A model generated the notes under the pieces. The model was not told the origin of the DNA, made no database searches, and saw only the letters and a list, made by a program, of their open reading frames with translations. A stretch of 64,000 bases of DNA, from assembly GCF_027596085.1 (NCBI RefSeq), contig NC_072453.1:6443448-6507447 (forward strand), given 5' to 3'. Origin of the DNA: Anoplopoma fimbria. Its lineage: Eukaryota > Chordata > Actinopteri > Perciformes > Anoplopomatidae. Positions 1-25,822 of this stretch are shown here, piece after piece (within the stretch, counting starts at the first letter, position 1; the number at the start of each line of letters is the position of its first letter). Both the position numbers and the translations under genes were made by a program.

Positions 1-4
1 TTAC

Positions 5-3000
5 TAGTGAAGCAAGTAGAATTGGGAAACGAATGATCCACCAGTAGTTCATGTTCTCATTGACAGCCCAACACCTGAGAAGAAAAGGCAGCTGTTACAA
101 TTTATAAAGTGAGCATGCACATGGGGCCACTACTACTACACACACACCTGCACACACACTTACTCTTTATTCTCTTTCAATTGCTTCATCACTACCCAGG
201 GAACCACAAACAGAAGTGGAGTTCCTAAAGACAGAGAAGATTGCAGGATTCAGTGCTGCGGGTGCTTTCATAGACAACATCACAGGTGGATGCTGTGTAA
301 ATATTTCCATGGCATGCATCTATGAAAAGCCACACTGCTGTTATAGGGCATGATATGTGGTCACTTTAGAAAGTACTCCTTGATGCATGTTAATTTGGAC
401 ACAAAGAGATAGAGCTTACCCCAGCCAAGACAAATGTAAGGTAAGTATTTGTTGTTGTCGATGAACACTGAGGCAATAAGCACAGAGTACAGATAAATTG
501 CCTCTCCAAAGAACCAATAGTGATTGGCCAGGACACAGTACTGCATCATTACCTGTGCTACCCTGCAGCCAATAGCAGCCTGGAGAATATAGACATGAAA
601 ATGTACACATTACAAAAGGCTATTGTTTGAACCACAACAAATAACAACAGTAAACCTTCATCACTACATCTCAAGACCCACCTGGTGACTGAGCATCTCG
701 CTCACATCTCCGTGTTTCATGATTTCTCTTCCCCAGTGGCGTTCCAGCATGGTATCCTTAATAATAACAGATACAGCTCGAAGGATGAGGGACATGAAGA
801 GGTTAGCATGAATGTAGTTCCTGGTGCAATGCAGTTTCCTGTCAGGGGACATACAAGTACCACAAATTAGACACTTTAAATATACATTTTTATACAGCTA
901 CATTGTTCTTGATTTTGTTGGTTTTCTTATTGGCTGTTTTTGTCTGACCTGAAAAGCACATCATTTACATCATTAAATGTAATGCCCTTCTTTGGTCACC
1001 CTTGAATCACTTCTCTGTGCACGCTAAATTTAGTTAAATTAGTAACTTACAACTGCAAAATTGGGGTGTGCTGATTGCATTCAACATTTCTGCTCACCTA
1101 GATTAATTATGAATGTTGAAGATTTGCAATTTCCTTGGTGTCTGATTTGTATTTAGAATTAATATTGCAGACGGTTATTTGACATCTTACCTTAAGCTCA
1201 GGAGAATGATAAGAGCCGTTACGAGCATGAAGAGGGACAAGGAATAGCCGACCGTGTACAACATCCTGAAGCTCACCATCAGTTGTTTGAACCACAGCTG
1301 TGAAGACAAATCCACACCAGTCACTTTTGGGAAGTAAGACCTCTTAACTTCTTTTACAAATTATATGATAATCAGGGACAACCAAGTGGATGTGGTTTAC
1401 ATTATCCATCCATCCATCCATTTTCCGTAACCTGCTTATCCAGTTAAGGGTCGCAGGGGTGCTGGAGCCGATCTCAGCTGTCAATGGGCGAAGGCAGGGT
1501 TCACCCTGGACAGGTCGCCAATCTGTCTCAGGGCGGTTTACATTATAAAGATGAAAATAGTAAAATGTTGGATGAAAATCCACTTTAAAAATGTATTGGT
1601 AATGTACCTCATGAACCCATTTTGTATTTTTCACATAACATTAGGTAAATTAGTTATTTATATAGCACTTTATTATACACAGAGGTCATTCAAAATGCTT
1701 AACAGGTAAAAAAGAAAGAGAGGTATAAAATAACACAAAGAAAAGTTTTTATAACCTTATAAAAGAACCAACTAGTTTAAAATGAAATGAAAGAAAAATA
1801 CTTTGAACTGAGCAGTTAAACGCTGTGGAAAAGAGAACAGTCGTTAGCCGCATTTGTGATTTCACTCCGATAACTGACCAGTTACTGCAGATTTGTAACT
1901 GACCAGAAAACATATCCCATATATTTTTGACAGACCATTTACTAAATGAGACCTTGTGTATGTGTATTTGTTGTTTGTATGTTACTCAGAAAACATATCC
2001 CATATATTTTTGACTAGGACCATAATAATTTACAATAAGTAGGGCCTTAAAAGAAATTCTATATTTAACTGGAAGCCGGTGCAGAGATCTATGAACTGGA
2101 GAAATGTGTCCTCATTCTTTGGTGTTTATCAGTATTTTATCAGTTGCATCTTGAATGAGTTGCAACTGTCTATTGGTCTTATTGGGGAGACCAATAAGGA
2201 GTGCCTTACACTAAGACAACCTACATCAAATAAATTAACTCTAAATCAAACTTAGACACAAAGTTTCTAATTTTTGCTACATATTTTTAGGGTGCCATAA
2301 TTATGAATTTGTTACAGATTTAATGGGGCAACTTAAATGTAAATCTTCATCAATGATTTCAACAGTTAGCAGTGAGTTTTTATGCTTGACATGACTTTTG
2401 TCTGGAAAATATGCAATGGGAAAGAGAGAGAGGGGAGAGCTGAAAGATGCCAATTAGCATCAAACTAACATGGGTTCATATAAGTTACTGCAGAGTTTGT
2501 TCTTTTCCTTTAGCTGTTTACATCATGGCTTGGGTCTGACAAGAAACAACCCCAGTTTCAGCAGTGCAGTGAACATTAAACAAAAGGATTTGTCTTTCTA
2601 AATACATAATAAAGAATAATAAAGAATATACTGTAGTACAAATGTTTAAGTGTTCACAGCTCAAACAAATTAACCCCCAAGCTGGTGACATTTTGTTTGT
2701 CGTACCTCCTGAGACTTGACCTCTTTTTCCTCCTCACACTGGGTCATGTCCCTCCACACCTGCTCGTTGTCATCTCTCTCCCAGAGGCCGTCTGAGCCAC
2801 ACAGCCGGCGCACAACACCCTGGGAGACTGAAGGAGAAACAGTCAGTCAGTCCTTCAATCATTAACTGCATACTCATAATTAACGTCACAGGGGGTTGAA
2901 GCCAATCACAGCATAGGCAACACTTGGCAGAAGATGGGTAAATGGCCTGGGCAGGTTATCATTCCAGCATAATATTGAACAGGAACACAAAGATGCATAC

Positions 3001-4125
3001 TCAGGCACAATGAACATATATACATGCAAAATAATCAGATTGTTTCAATATTTATTACTACGTCACAGACTCTGACTCTTGCATAGTCACGTGGATATGT
3101 TTACTTTGTGTGTCCCCCACATAAAAAGGATCGTTATTGACTTTCCATTGGCACTGTTTTCGTGCTGAGCGTCAAAAAAAGGCATCAACCTTCTAAACTA
3201 AGTCTTTTCAAGAAATTAAATAAGCACATTTCCCAAAATGGTTTTGTTGTTGTGCTGTGTCAACCCCTACATACTTTAGGCTATGCTTTACTCTCATTCT
3301 CAGTGTCAGTATTGAGGATATAAACGTTAAGATCTGGGGAACTTTAATATCTTCAACCAATTTCCACTTAACCAACATCCAATACTGATGGTGAAAAACA
3401 AACCTCGCCACACATCAAAAACCTACTCAACAAGTAATAAATAAATATTTCAGGTTGTTCTGTCAAAGAAAGACTCACTAAAAGGATGAGTTACCTTGAT
3501 CATACCAGGGCAGGTAGAAAGGACATGAGATGTTGATCACAGAGCCAGCCGGAGTATCTGGCCAGCAGGCGTATCTGTCAAATGTCCTGTTACAGAACAA
3601 GCCAGCTAGAAAAGCAAACCATAAGAAACTAAAAAGATACCTGTTCCTCAACAAAAACCACTAGATGATCATTTTTGCTGCAAAATTAAATGGAATTACT
3701 CAACATTTTCCTTGTTCTCTTTCCTCCCCTTTTCCACCTCTTGCCATATTCCATTTTGCATGATGAGTCAGTACTAGATGAATGAAGTTATTCAGTACCT
3801 TGAGGGAGCGGCTCATTTTCTATCATTGTGACACAGTCTTCTTTATACTGGACCCACTTCAGATAAGTCTCCTCTAAGACTTTTCCACTGGACATCTCAC
3901 ACTGTAAGGGCATTTCCCAAAAAATAATTTTTAAGAAAGTCAAGTCCAACATTTTAGCCTTCTTTGGAAGAAAGAAAGTTCTGCATTTGGGTTTACTTTA
4001 AAAAGCGTCCTTTTCTGTCAAATCAAAAGAAAAATGGATTTAAATGATATTTAATTAAAACTAACCTTTTGCAGTTTGAGAAACAGTAGGCAGACCAAAG
4101 CCATTATGTGTTGTGACATGTCCAT
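5..4125 (-). CDS. gcgr: Class B (secretin-type) GPCR, glucagon-receptor-like, 3' part missing
   Basis: Peptide-hormone receptor of the plasma membrane; family members signal through Gs and cAMP. Nine coding exons (high to low): 4125-4066, 3901-3799, 3605-3495, 2827-2706, 1297-1191, 838-682, 579-420, 224-164, 74-5. All junction phases agree, giving 951 nt (317 residues). The first exon encodes a signal peptide ([19 protein letters not shown]). Next comes the hormone-binding ectodomain with [17 protein letters not shown], two N-glycosylation sites (NRT, NIS) and WRDMTQC. TM1 contains [11 protein letters not shown], intracellular loop 1 and TM2 contain [16 protein letters not shown]3 contains [14 protein letters not shown], and TM4 contains FVVPWVV. 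ECL2 has the conserved Cys-Trp followed by [15 protein letters not shown]5-TM7 and the tail lie beyond the left edge; a possible donor GTAA sits at 4-1. WRD..QC and [13 protein letters not shown] favour the glucagon receptor over GLP1R, GLP2R or GIPR, but the exact teleost paralogue (gcgra, gcgrb or a related-peptide receptor) is not settled. Confidence 0.88.
1404..1545. repeat. Teleost dispersed repeat (CCATCCATTTTCC...CTTATCC type)
   Basis: Lies in the receptor intron 1298-2705. It starts with a (CATC)n run, then the familiar fish motif order: CTGCTTATCCAGTTAAGGGTC, CTGGAGCCGATCTCAGCTG, ACCCTGGACAGGTCGCCA. Family assigned from memory of this very common fish repeat; the exact class (LINE 3' end or SINE) is not certain. 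Confidence 0.65.
1640..2235. repeat. Teleost dispersed repeat with 'TATTTATATAGCAC' head
   Basis: Same intron as the previous repeat. The head (ATTTATATAGCACTTTATTA) and the tail (GGAAGCCGGTGCAGAG, GAATGAGTTGCAACTGTC) match motifs seen in many fish interspersed repeats. The tail motif recurs at about 9255-9300 (GAATGAGCTGCAGCTGT). An internal 27-base word is duplicated at about 1906-1932 and 1988-2014. Confidence 0.5.
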
Positions 4126-4153
4126 CACTGCAAACGTTTTCTTCTCGGAAAGA
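4066..4153 (-). other. Exon with start codon of the glucagon-receptor-like gene
   Basis: Acceptor CTTCCTCGCCTCAG precedes 4153. ATG is at 4125-4123, with a second in-frame ATG two codons later. The donor AAAAG|GTTAG ends the exon at 4066. The 20 encoded residues are hydrophobic and fit a signal peptide, and the next exon continues in phase 0. Confidence 0.8.
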
Positions 4154-6534
4154 CTGAGGCGAGGAAGGACAACAGAACAACTTTGACAGCAGAAAGAGTA
4201 CATTTTAAGTTATATTTTAAGTGACTTCAGTTAGTGCTGGCTAGATAATTGGTTAAAAGCATTTTGATCACACAGTCTCTGACTTCAAGATATGACTGGA
4301 AAATGTACAACCTTCCACTTATGTCCATCCACAGTGTGTGTTTACTGTAGGTGTCAAGTTTCCACATCACTGCAAGTGGAAGTTGCATACTGGAGCATAA
4401 TTGATTTGCAGCTGTCAGTTAGTTAGCTTGTACACACACGTCTTAAATAGACATTCAAGGTGAGCACAGAGTACCGTTCCTCCCACAGCCTTTTAGTATC
4501 ACACTCTGAACAATCATCATTCTGCTCACTGAAGCTCAAACATCCAAGCAAGCCAAATTTTAACTTAAATGATGGAAAAGTACCAAATCCATCTAAATGT
4601 GCAAATGAAACCATGGGTTAATTTAAACAATACAAAGGCTGTTTGTTACTTTTCCAGAATAAACACATTACAAACTCACTGCAACTTACATACTTACTGT
4701 TTTTCTGTAAACACAACAATAAGCTTTTAAAATAATTTCAAGCATTCTAAATTTCACACTCCATTACCATCATTATTATTATGTATATTTGTTTCACTGG
4801 CTCTTAGTGGATGTTAATTTACAGTACAGCATGTAGTTATTCAAATGTAATGGCTTGGCTGTCTGTGGTTAAAAATGACTGGGCGAGTTGTGATGGATGT
4901 CTTTTAACCTGGCACCCCCTTAAGTTACGAGTAATGTGTGATTGTGAAGTCTATAATTAGTATAAGATAGGCATTCCTCCTTACAATTGAAGACATGATA
5001 TATTTGTTACAACAATAATTCAGTGGGTTCTTAATTTGCTATGCCGTGTGTCCTGGTGTATTTCTACCTCCTGCATCAGCTGTCTGTTGGGGGCAGATAA
5101 TGGTACAGTGCATGAGCAACTGAGCTAAACAATAAAAAAATTGAATACACTTAAAACAGATAATATCAATCTCAAAAATATATAAATAAAAATGATATTT
5201 TATTTTGTGTGGAGTAGGAGATTGTCATGAGGCTATATCTTGTTTTATTGGGTCCATTATCTGTCAATCAATATACGGAGGCAGTGGAAATTACCCATAG
5301 GACTTGGATGAAATAGGGGGGGTTTCAGTTTGTGCCATTTGTCAAAAGATATGATTGCGCCGATAAATATTGGAGGTAGGTAGTGTTGCCTGTGGCTCTG
5401 CAAGTGGAAGAACTTTCATTAGCAAAGCGAGCTCAGAGGACCCCATGTCCCCGTCATCTGTGGGGGTCATCTGTGGGGGTCCAACCTCAGGCTCAGCGCA
5501 GCCCGCCGCTGTGTCTCAACAGACCAACAAAACACTGACTTCATTTAGGTTTTGACAGTCATTGCCTGTAGCAGCTCAAGGAATGAGACCACATAGGGAT
5601 CCGTTTCTCCAGGAACTGTCTCATGGTGGGTTCCATTTAGTGTGACATTTTTTAAGAAATCATAATGTGACATATTCTGGCAGGAAATAAGGTTTGAGTG
5701 GCTAATAATGTCAATAATTAATATGCCATTATCTAAAGTTTGTAGTGTGTTTGCATAAAACCAGGGATCTACACAACCTGCTTTCTCAAACACATACCTT
5801 TGCTTACAGGATTTTCACAATGAAATATTTCAAGATCAAGATGTCAGGGCCACTAAAGTCCACTTCAGATCAGGTTTATCATCATCTGTTAGGTTATAAA
5901 AAAAACTGTGTTAAAATAACTAGTGACTCAACAAGCTGTGAAACTGCTAAAGATATTTAAGGGATGTAATGCATTGACTGTGTCATCAAAAGTTATAAAG
6001 AAGACAGAAAATAACACTGTTGAGCAAAAATAGATTAAAGAGCATTCATAGCAGCCACAAGCAGCTGAACAGCATATGAAAGCCCCTATAAGCATAACTA
6101 AGTTACCAACATTCAATCTCAAGCACAATTCATGATGCTTCTAGATGATGATGCATGCAGTTTTGCTATTACAGGCTTCTTTTAGCAGTATAAAAAGTTG
6201 ATTTGGAACGACTTCAGGCATTAAATTCCATTAAATTGCACAAAACTAGACTTTAATCCCCCTTTTTAATATATATACATATATAATTGTTTATTACACA
6301 TTGCTTTGTCCAAATCAAGTCTAGAAATAGAAACAAGTTTAGATATAGCAAACAAAAATAAAGATAATGCACATAGGTAAAAAGTCTCTATTGTAAATCA
6401 AGTTTATTTTTCTTCATTATGGTATTGACATTTTCCCTAAAATGTATAATGCTTTTGGATAAATCCCTTTCATTTTGGGACATATTCTGCATAAAACAGT
6501 TCTAGTTGGCTGAAAAAGAAAAGAAGAGACTTAC

Positions 6535-6680
6535 AGATAGAAGGTCTGTTGAGAAGGAGGAAGCTGCTGTCGGAGATGCGGTGGAGATCTAAACGCTCCG
6601 TCCTGAATGTGCTGGTGACGTACTGCACCTGAAGCTGCGCAGCACAGGATGCCTTCAAATCACACTGTAGCCTTCAGAGA
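6535..6680 (-). other. Probable non-coding first exon of the glucagon-receptor-like gene
   Basis: A strong donor (TTCTATCT|GTAAGTCTC) ends a moderately GC-rich block on the minus strand at 6535. It lies 2.4 kb upstream of the start-codon exon, with no other gene between. An open frame here resembles no receptor sequence, so a 5' UTR exon is likelier than coding. The upper boundary is a guess because no core promoter motif is convincing. Confidence 0.4.
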
Positions 6681-7849
6681 AGCATCAGCTGTTAGGATAC
6701 ATATCTTGAATGTAGACACAAAATGAGCGATTGATTTCTGCAATACATCAAAACACCTGCGGAAAAAAGTGCCTCTGAATGCGTGGCTTTCAAAAGAAGA
6801 CAGCAACATATAGAATGGGTTCATTATTGCAACAAAAAAAATTAGAATTAAAATTAAATCAAGGGACTCCTATGCCTGCAAACCAATTAAAAAACTATAA
6901 TTAGCCTGAGAAACGTCTCAAACTCGTCATTCGTCAAGATGTTACTCAAAATAAATTCCCTGTTATCCATATAATCACCATACAGACCACTTACTGACAT
7001 ATGTCATACTTTGAGTTGCAGTGGCAGAGATGTGCTGTCTGAGGGGCAGGGTACAGAGGGCACTGTGGTGAAATGGGCCTACTTACCATAGAGGGCACTT
7101 AATATACTGATTCATCCAAGAGGACACCTTTGCTTTGTTTATTTGAATCAGTGGACCCATTGAATCAATTGGGTCAAGATGTTAAAACTGTGCACATAGT
7201 GTGACCTGTTAGCACACATGAATTAACACTTATTAGCAATACTGACAAATGAATGTGTGATCATATTGTTCCTACTTGGACCTGATTAAAAGGAGACAAG
7301 ATCAGCATGCCAGCCTGTACCTGATGACCCGTGGTTTTAAAGCTGTAAAGTATTGAAATGGATAATCAAAATAATTAAAGATGGGGCATCTAGCACATGT
7401 GTCGGCTCATTCGTTATCTGGTTTAGGTTTAATCTGGTGCTGAAACAAGTAGGTGTATTAATCATCAGCCTAAAATCAATCACCTACAATTTTGATCATC
7501 TTTAAATGTTGAAGTCAGTATTCAAGCAAAAATCCAAAACAGTCAAAAGATCCTACTTTTCAAATTGCCTCTTTTTCTCTGTTTCATTTAATTTGTACAT
7601 TAAATATCCCTGAGTTTTAGAGGTTTAGGCGAACAAGATAAGCAAAGTGAGGACGTCACATCGGGCTCTGGGAAGTAACATCATCAGATAAATGAATAAA
7701 TGAAATAATCTTCAGTATTAACCCTTTCAGTGTTACCATTACCTAGTGTTTTGTTTCGGTTTAACTATAGAATTTAGATTTTCCAAACTTAGGGTTAAAA
7801 ATTGAGGCAAAATTAAAGTTGTACTCTTGCCAAAAGTTATAGCTTAAAG

Positions 7850-7990
7850 ACTGGAAACGGTCTCTGTGCTAAGCTATGCAAATTGACCCCTGTCTGTAGC
7901 TTCATATAAACAGTACAGACTATAGGCCATAAACTTCATATCTAAACATATAACTTGAAGCATCAGCTTCTTATAAGATTCTCTGGTATT
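7850..7990 (+). repeat. Fragment of the 'GCTAAGCTA...CTGTAGCTTCATAT' dispersed repeat
   Basis: GACTGGAAACGG, TGCTAAGCTATGC and CTGTAGCTTCATAT match copies at about 30130-30525, 34800-35040 and 35880-35990. This is a very common teleost repeat; this copy is short and degraded. Confidence 0.5.
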
Positions 7991-9059
7991 AGTTGTTTTG
8001 CACAGTAAACGTGGAAGAATGGCTAGCTGAGATGAAACCATTGGTGCATTTATATCATAATCAAAAGAGTATTTGCAGTGATAATGAAACCAAGAATAGG
8101 TTTCTCTTCTAGATGTGTTTACTTACGAGAAATTATTTCATCAGGAGGATGATAATAAGTCTGGGGACGGACTGAGCACAACCTATCTGTGAGTGCTTTG
8201 GTATTTATATCTTCATCTTGTTTTGATTAGACTCTTTCATCCTGCAGTCTGTATTTGTGATGTTGTTTCTCAGCTCCTGCCTTCAGTTTAACTTTATTTA
8301 TTATCTTTTGAATTGTAAAGGAGAAACAAGGCTGGGCTGTTCACTCTGCAAATAATGACAAATGTTATTGATTCTTGAAGTTTATGTGGAGGGATCCGGT
8401 GACATGAGTCTGAAGATGTGTCAGACTAGGTCCATCAAACACAACACCAGGAGGCAAGTCACGAGGCTAAGTGGGAAAACAAATGCTGGATGAATGAGAA
8501 GAGGCCTGGTAGCAAAGTTGTACGTCTGAGCCAGAATTAATGCTTGACAGCAACAGAATAGGCATTTTTCAGGAGTGGGAAAGTGATTCTCCCCATCACC
8601 TCTCTAAATTCATGTGTGGATCGGTGACAAAAATACTGATACAAATCATGTTATCTCTTTCCTTTCAGAAACATCAACACTAACAATTTTCAGGGCTGCT
8701 TGTCTCGATGTAGCACAATTATAGTTAAATTGCATTTTTTGCCAGTGAGACATGATATTCTTTTAGTTCAGACTTTTTAGTTCAAATGTCCTACATTTTC
8801 ATGGGCAAGATTGAATGACAGGGCAGTACATTTGAAACATTTTCCTTATTCCATTTCAATACTATTACAAATCCTAATGTAGTTTTATGACAAGACAACT
8901 GTTAGTATAGAAAATCTGACATACATATACAGCTGAAATAGCAGTATAAATGACAGGAACTGTATGAAATGTCAGACAAAAAGAAAGCACGAGCAGAAGA
9001 TTTCAGGATAATTAAATATTATAAGTTCCCAAATTAAATTTGGATGCAGATTGAAAACA

Positions 9060-9440
9060 GTCAAAACAAGATTGAAGCTTTCTCTAGATACTGTATATGC
9101 ACGTGCTGCTTTGCAATATGTGGATTTGAGTCTTGGATCAATTATCAGACCAGTGCCTGCAGACCTCAGGGGTCTATTGGGTTTGTGATGGAGCAGAAGA
9201 TCAGGAATGTATTGTAGTCATTGAAAACTGGAGTGCTTGGTTTTCTCTGGACTCAAGCAGCAGCGCTCTGAATGAGCTGCAGCTGTTTTACACAAAGACC
9301 TGAGAGGGAAAGAGAAGATCCCATTACAGTTAGTTCTTATATTCTCGATGCATTTTTAAAGAGCTGGCTTTGTAAAGATTTAGGTCAGAATCCTTGACTA
9401 TACCAAGGTTTGGCTTTTAATGTTGAGCTTTTACTCATGT
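9060..9440 (+). repeat. Degraded fish dispersed repeat
   Basis: The block TCAAGCAGCAGCGCTCTGAA followed by GAGCTGCAGCTG resembles the tail of the repeat at 1640-2235. Other parts are too diverged to place. Confidence 0.35.
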
Positions 9441-11579
9441 GCCTTTGACAACTAAAACAATTGATTGCGATTTGTAACATGGCTACCATATTAGCTTCAA
9501 AGGGGAAAATATGTCAGTGTTGTGTTTACGGCTTGTTTTCACTGTCCCCAAGTGGGTTAAAACATTTTTAATGCAGGTTTCTTATAAGACACACATTTCA
9601 TATCACATCATCTATATGCAAACTTGTCATGCATGCTAGCCAATAAATGGGTAAGGATAGAGCTGTATTGAACAATGGAATTGCAGGCAGCAAACACATG
9701 TATGCTCTTACTTGGCAGCTTGAGAGAGTTAATGTCCCCGGTGGGAATCTTTTCTTGCATCTCCCTCTTTCTTATTTCCAGTCATCTCTCTACTATGACC
9801 ATGTAAAATGTAAAGAATGCCCCCAAATAATAATCAAGATAAGGTAATTGTGTGACTTGATGGATAGGAGGAGCAAAACATCACCTTGGCATTGAAAGCT
9901 GTTTGTGATTGTACATGTGGCTGGTAATGGAGGTTCCTGACACCTGCTGTAATCATCTCCACATGTTGTTATTCGAGCCATGTAAGTACAATACCATCAA
10001 TCAGTCAACATGATCATTAACAGATTTTGATATAAAGAGGGGTATAGAAAAGGCCTGAAAGAGTACTGCCATTAGTGTTCTCGTCTTGACAGCTTGTTTT
10101 GAAACAGGAGTCAGTGTGCATTCATGTATTCTGATTATAGGATATAGTGCATCAAATCCACTGCCATGCACAAAGCCCATAGCCCCCCGAGTCTGAAAAT
10201 ATGGGATTTTTAATCTCTAAAAATGATTACTGATTGTAAAAACAGCACTTGGATTCTACATTTGGTGTAGGTCCTGTAGAAGGACATTCAGCTGTTTGAG
10301 GGCACATATTATCTCTTCAACTGCCAATAAAACCCAGAGCAAAGAAACATATTATTAACTTCATCAGCAGCATTAGAAATCCATTTTTATGCATGGGTTT
10401 TGTGTGCTTTATGAGAGGTTGTGTAGTGTGAGTGTTTCATTAGGAGAGCAGGCTGGATAGATATGATTGATTTTCATGTCATACTCACAGTGTGCCAAGA
10501 CAAGCCCACATTGGCTTTTAAGACAAAAATCTGTATTTAAACTCTGGTCATGGCCGCTATATGGCCTCCTTAATGTTCCGACAGCTACGGATATCTCACA
10601 ATCATAGATAGTACCCACGTCCATGTCCAGGCCTCTTAAACCCTTGGTCCACTTGACACCCTCAGAGAATATGCGAACAATTTTCACACTATCTGATGAA
10701 CATTTGTAATACTGTATACATGTAGAGAGACATTTTCTCTGACACTGTGCTTTCCTCATGCAATACAGACATAAATTAAAGTAAGGGAATTACCCTTTTT
10801 CTCACTCCCTTGTGGCTTGTGTTCAGCTTCGCAAACATAAAGTTATGTTAATATGATGAATAGGATAATAAACTTACTGACTCATGTCATCTATTTGGTA
10901 TTTTGTGGAGTAAGATGTGCAGGCTGAATAGAGATTTTTAGTACACGATGACTCTGCAACTGAAATACAGTGAGAATCCAAAATGAAAAATCTGACCAAA
11001 CACAAACTAGCTCTTTTTCTTAAATTCTGGCAAAATCTTCCACCGGATTATAGTAGGAGCAAAATGCAACTCCTGGGCTTGAAGAAAAAAAAATGCCCAA
11101 ATATGCATACAAATACTCTGCATGAGAGGTACAACATTAAGTGTTATGCGTGATTTATAAATCTCAATCAATATGAAAATGTGTGAATTTACAAAATCCT
11201 CTAATCATCTGACTGTACATGTGTACCTCTGTCTGCTTTAGTCTGTCAGAGAAAATTACGAGCATGAAAAAGTTGAAGTGAGGGAAATGGTGTATTTTTA
11301 TGCATGCACATTGTTCACAAATCAAGTCTCTCTGAACCTATGAATCCCAAGACAGGATTGGGTTTGCAAGTGTGTGTGTGTTTTTTATTTGTTTGTGCTG
11401 TTATATGTCAACTAAATTATTTGATGGATTGTCATTGTATTCAAAGTAAAGTCAAAATACTTCTCAAAACAAATAAAATCAAAAAGAAAAAGAAAAAAGC
11501 TTTTTATTGATCCTACCATATCATTTAATTTCCAACAAATCTTATATGTTTTAATATTATTGTCTGATTTTATTTGGCT

Positions 11580-12460
11580 CATTTCAGTCCACAATGTTTT
11601 GAATGCAGGGTTACTTGTGGTTCCTAGAATCCCAAAAAGTAGGAAAGAAGCCAGAGCCTTTAGCTATCAAGCTCCTCTTCTGTGGAAACAGCTTCCAGTT
11701 TCAGTCTGGGGGGCAGATACCCCTACAACATTTAAGAAAAGGCTTAAGACTTTTCTTTTTATAACGCTTATAGTTAGGCCTGGCTCAGGTTTGCCTTGAT
11801 CCAGCCCATTAGATATGCTGCTTTAGGCCTAGACTGCCGGGGGACTTCCTAGGATACACTGAGCTCCTCCTTTCTTTTTCCTTCTGTATGTATTTAAGTT
11901 CCATTAATGCACTTTACTGACTTTGCTTCTTCCCCAGAGTCTTTGAGCTTTCTCGCCTCACAGGTTTCCATGAATCATGGTTATACCTGGAACCTGGTTG
12001 TACCTCCAGCCGTGGTCCTGCCTGACACCCACTGCTGCTATCATCATTATAGTTATTATCAGTCACATTACTATTATTATTACGTTTACCATTACTGCTT
12101 TTATTATCATTATCATTCTGCTATATCCACTGCTGCTCTTATTATTAGTAGTTGTAATTTTCCCATCATTATTCTGCTTACAGTCTCATTATATGAATTA
12201 TTTATATCATATGCATTGAATAGCTTATATTTATGTAACTATATAATGTTGTTCATTCTGTACACATGATACACTTCTGTCTTTCCTGGGAGAGCGTTCC
12301 CTCCTCTGTTGCTCTCCCTAAGATTTAGTCCTTTTTTCCCCCATTAAAGTTTTTATAAGGGGGGAGTTTTTCCTGTAACGATGTGAGGGCACAGAGAGAC
12401 AGAGGAAGTCATATGCTGTACAGATTATAATGGAATTAAATCATTATGTTACGTCCTTTT
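11580..12460 (+). mobile_element. 5'-truncated L2-like LINE, end of ORF2 plus 3' UTR
   Basis: An open stretch at about 11590-11799 encodes the typical ORF2 C-terminus of fish L2-type retrotransposons: EARAFSYQAPLLWKQLPVSV, then a Phe-Lys-x-Arg-Leu-Lys-Thr-Phe-Leu-Phe ending. The 3' UTR follows with fish-typical blocks (TGAGTTC-like, GTCTTTCCTGGGAGAGCG, GGGGAGTTTTTCCTGTAACG, ATGCTGTACAGATTATAATG). It includes a degenerate (ATT/ATC) tract at about 12040-12180. Reverse transcriptase and endonuclease are absent, so this is a dead 5'-truncated insertion. Family named from memory. Confidence 0.7.
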
Positions 12461-13235
12461 CAAGGTCATCTCTTTTGCTGTGGGACCCTTTGATTCTTGT
12501 TGCTATGGAATCTAAGCTTTAACCGCAACTTTACTTAATTCCATTGCATCAACTCAATGCCAGTGGCCTCTGCGGTTCTTCGTTCTGTTTCCTGAATAGT
12601 GAAAAATGTGCATCTGGTCATATAAGTATATCTGGTATAAAGCTGGTGCTATGCAGACATAACAAATCAAATAGATGACGTAGAAGTTATTAATCCAGTC
12701 CGGTCCTCATGAAATAATGTGTTCATGAGTATTTAATCACAAATCTTATAATGTTACTACAGCAGGATATCAAGGAATATCTTGACAGATCTATGCCCTT
12801 GTTAAAACGACAAGTGAAATACAACTGTGTAAATGGCAGTGTCAATTTTATTGCAATTCACCAGATTCATTGTGCAAATAGAGCAAATGTACACATTGAC
12901 ATTTTAATTAGCATAGAAAAGAGGATAGCTGCTCCTCTTTGAAATAAATGTATGGATGCTGTGTGTTTTTTACAAAGAAATATGGTGCAACTTAACATAT
13001 CTTTGACCTTCTTAAGTCTTTGTTCATCCCTTATGGTAACTGCTCCCTCAATAATAATGTCATAATAAATATGTGAATATCTATCTCTTAAAATACAGTG
13101 AAACAGTAACGGAATGGTATTCAGAATCAACATACAGCTTTGACTTAATTACATACACCTACTTCGGATATCACTGCCTATTGTTATTTCTATGTTACAT
13201 ATGCGACTCTCCTCAGTAGAAGCTGTGTTCCTTGA

Positions 13236-25460
<12,225 letters not shown>

Positions 25461-25822
25461 CGGAAAGTTTGATAATTTCTGTCCTCAGACGTTCCTGTTT
25501 GTCTATTCCAATACAAAACAACATTACTTACACAATGTGAAACTATCATAAACTAACAAACAAACTAATTTGTTCTAAAGCTTTCACTGATAATGTTTAG
25601 ATCTATTTTGAATTTAAGACACATTTGATAAACTGATTGCTATATACACTGAGACTATATCTTAATTTACAAGATGTATCTTAACCCTATGGACCCTAAA
25701 ACCTGAAAAGCATTTTTTCTTTTAACTATCACCAAAAATGTACCATTTATCATAGCCAGAAGCTGTAAAAACAGACATTATGTTTGGATTTTCAACTTTT
25801 AGATGGTTCTTGCACATATGTT

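Larger units (their letters stand above)
6681..11579. other. Gene-free interval between the receptor and nlrc3
   Basis: No exon with family similarity was seen on either strand. The longest open frame (116 codons, minus, 10409-10759) is not protein-like and lies in AT-rich DNA. It holds a fragment of the 'CTAAGCTA...GTAGCTTCATAT' repeat at about 7850-7990 and a repeat fragment at about 9060-9440. Confidence 0.55.

Noticed and set aside
6470..6658. Coding exon of the receptor (open frame MKASCAAQLQ...)
   Set aside because: A proper signal-peptide exon with ATG lies downstream at 4125 and joins in phase; this block is better explained as 5' UTR.
10409..10759. 116-codon minus-strand open frame
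   Set aside because: No family resemblance, AT-rich surroundings, no splice or promoter support.
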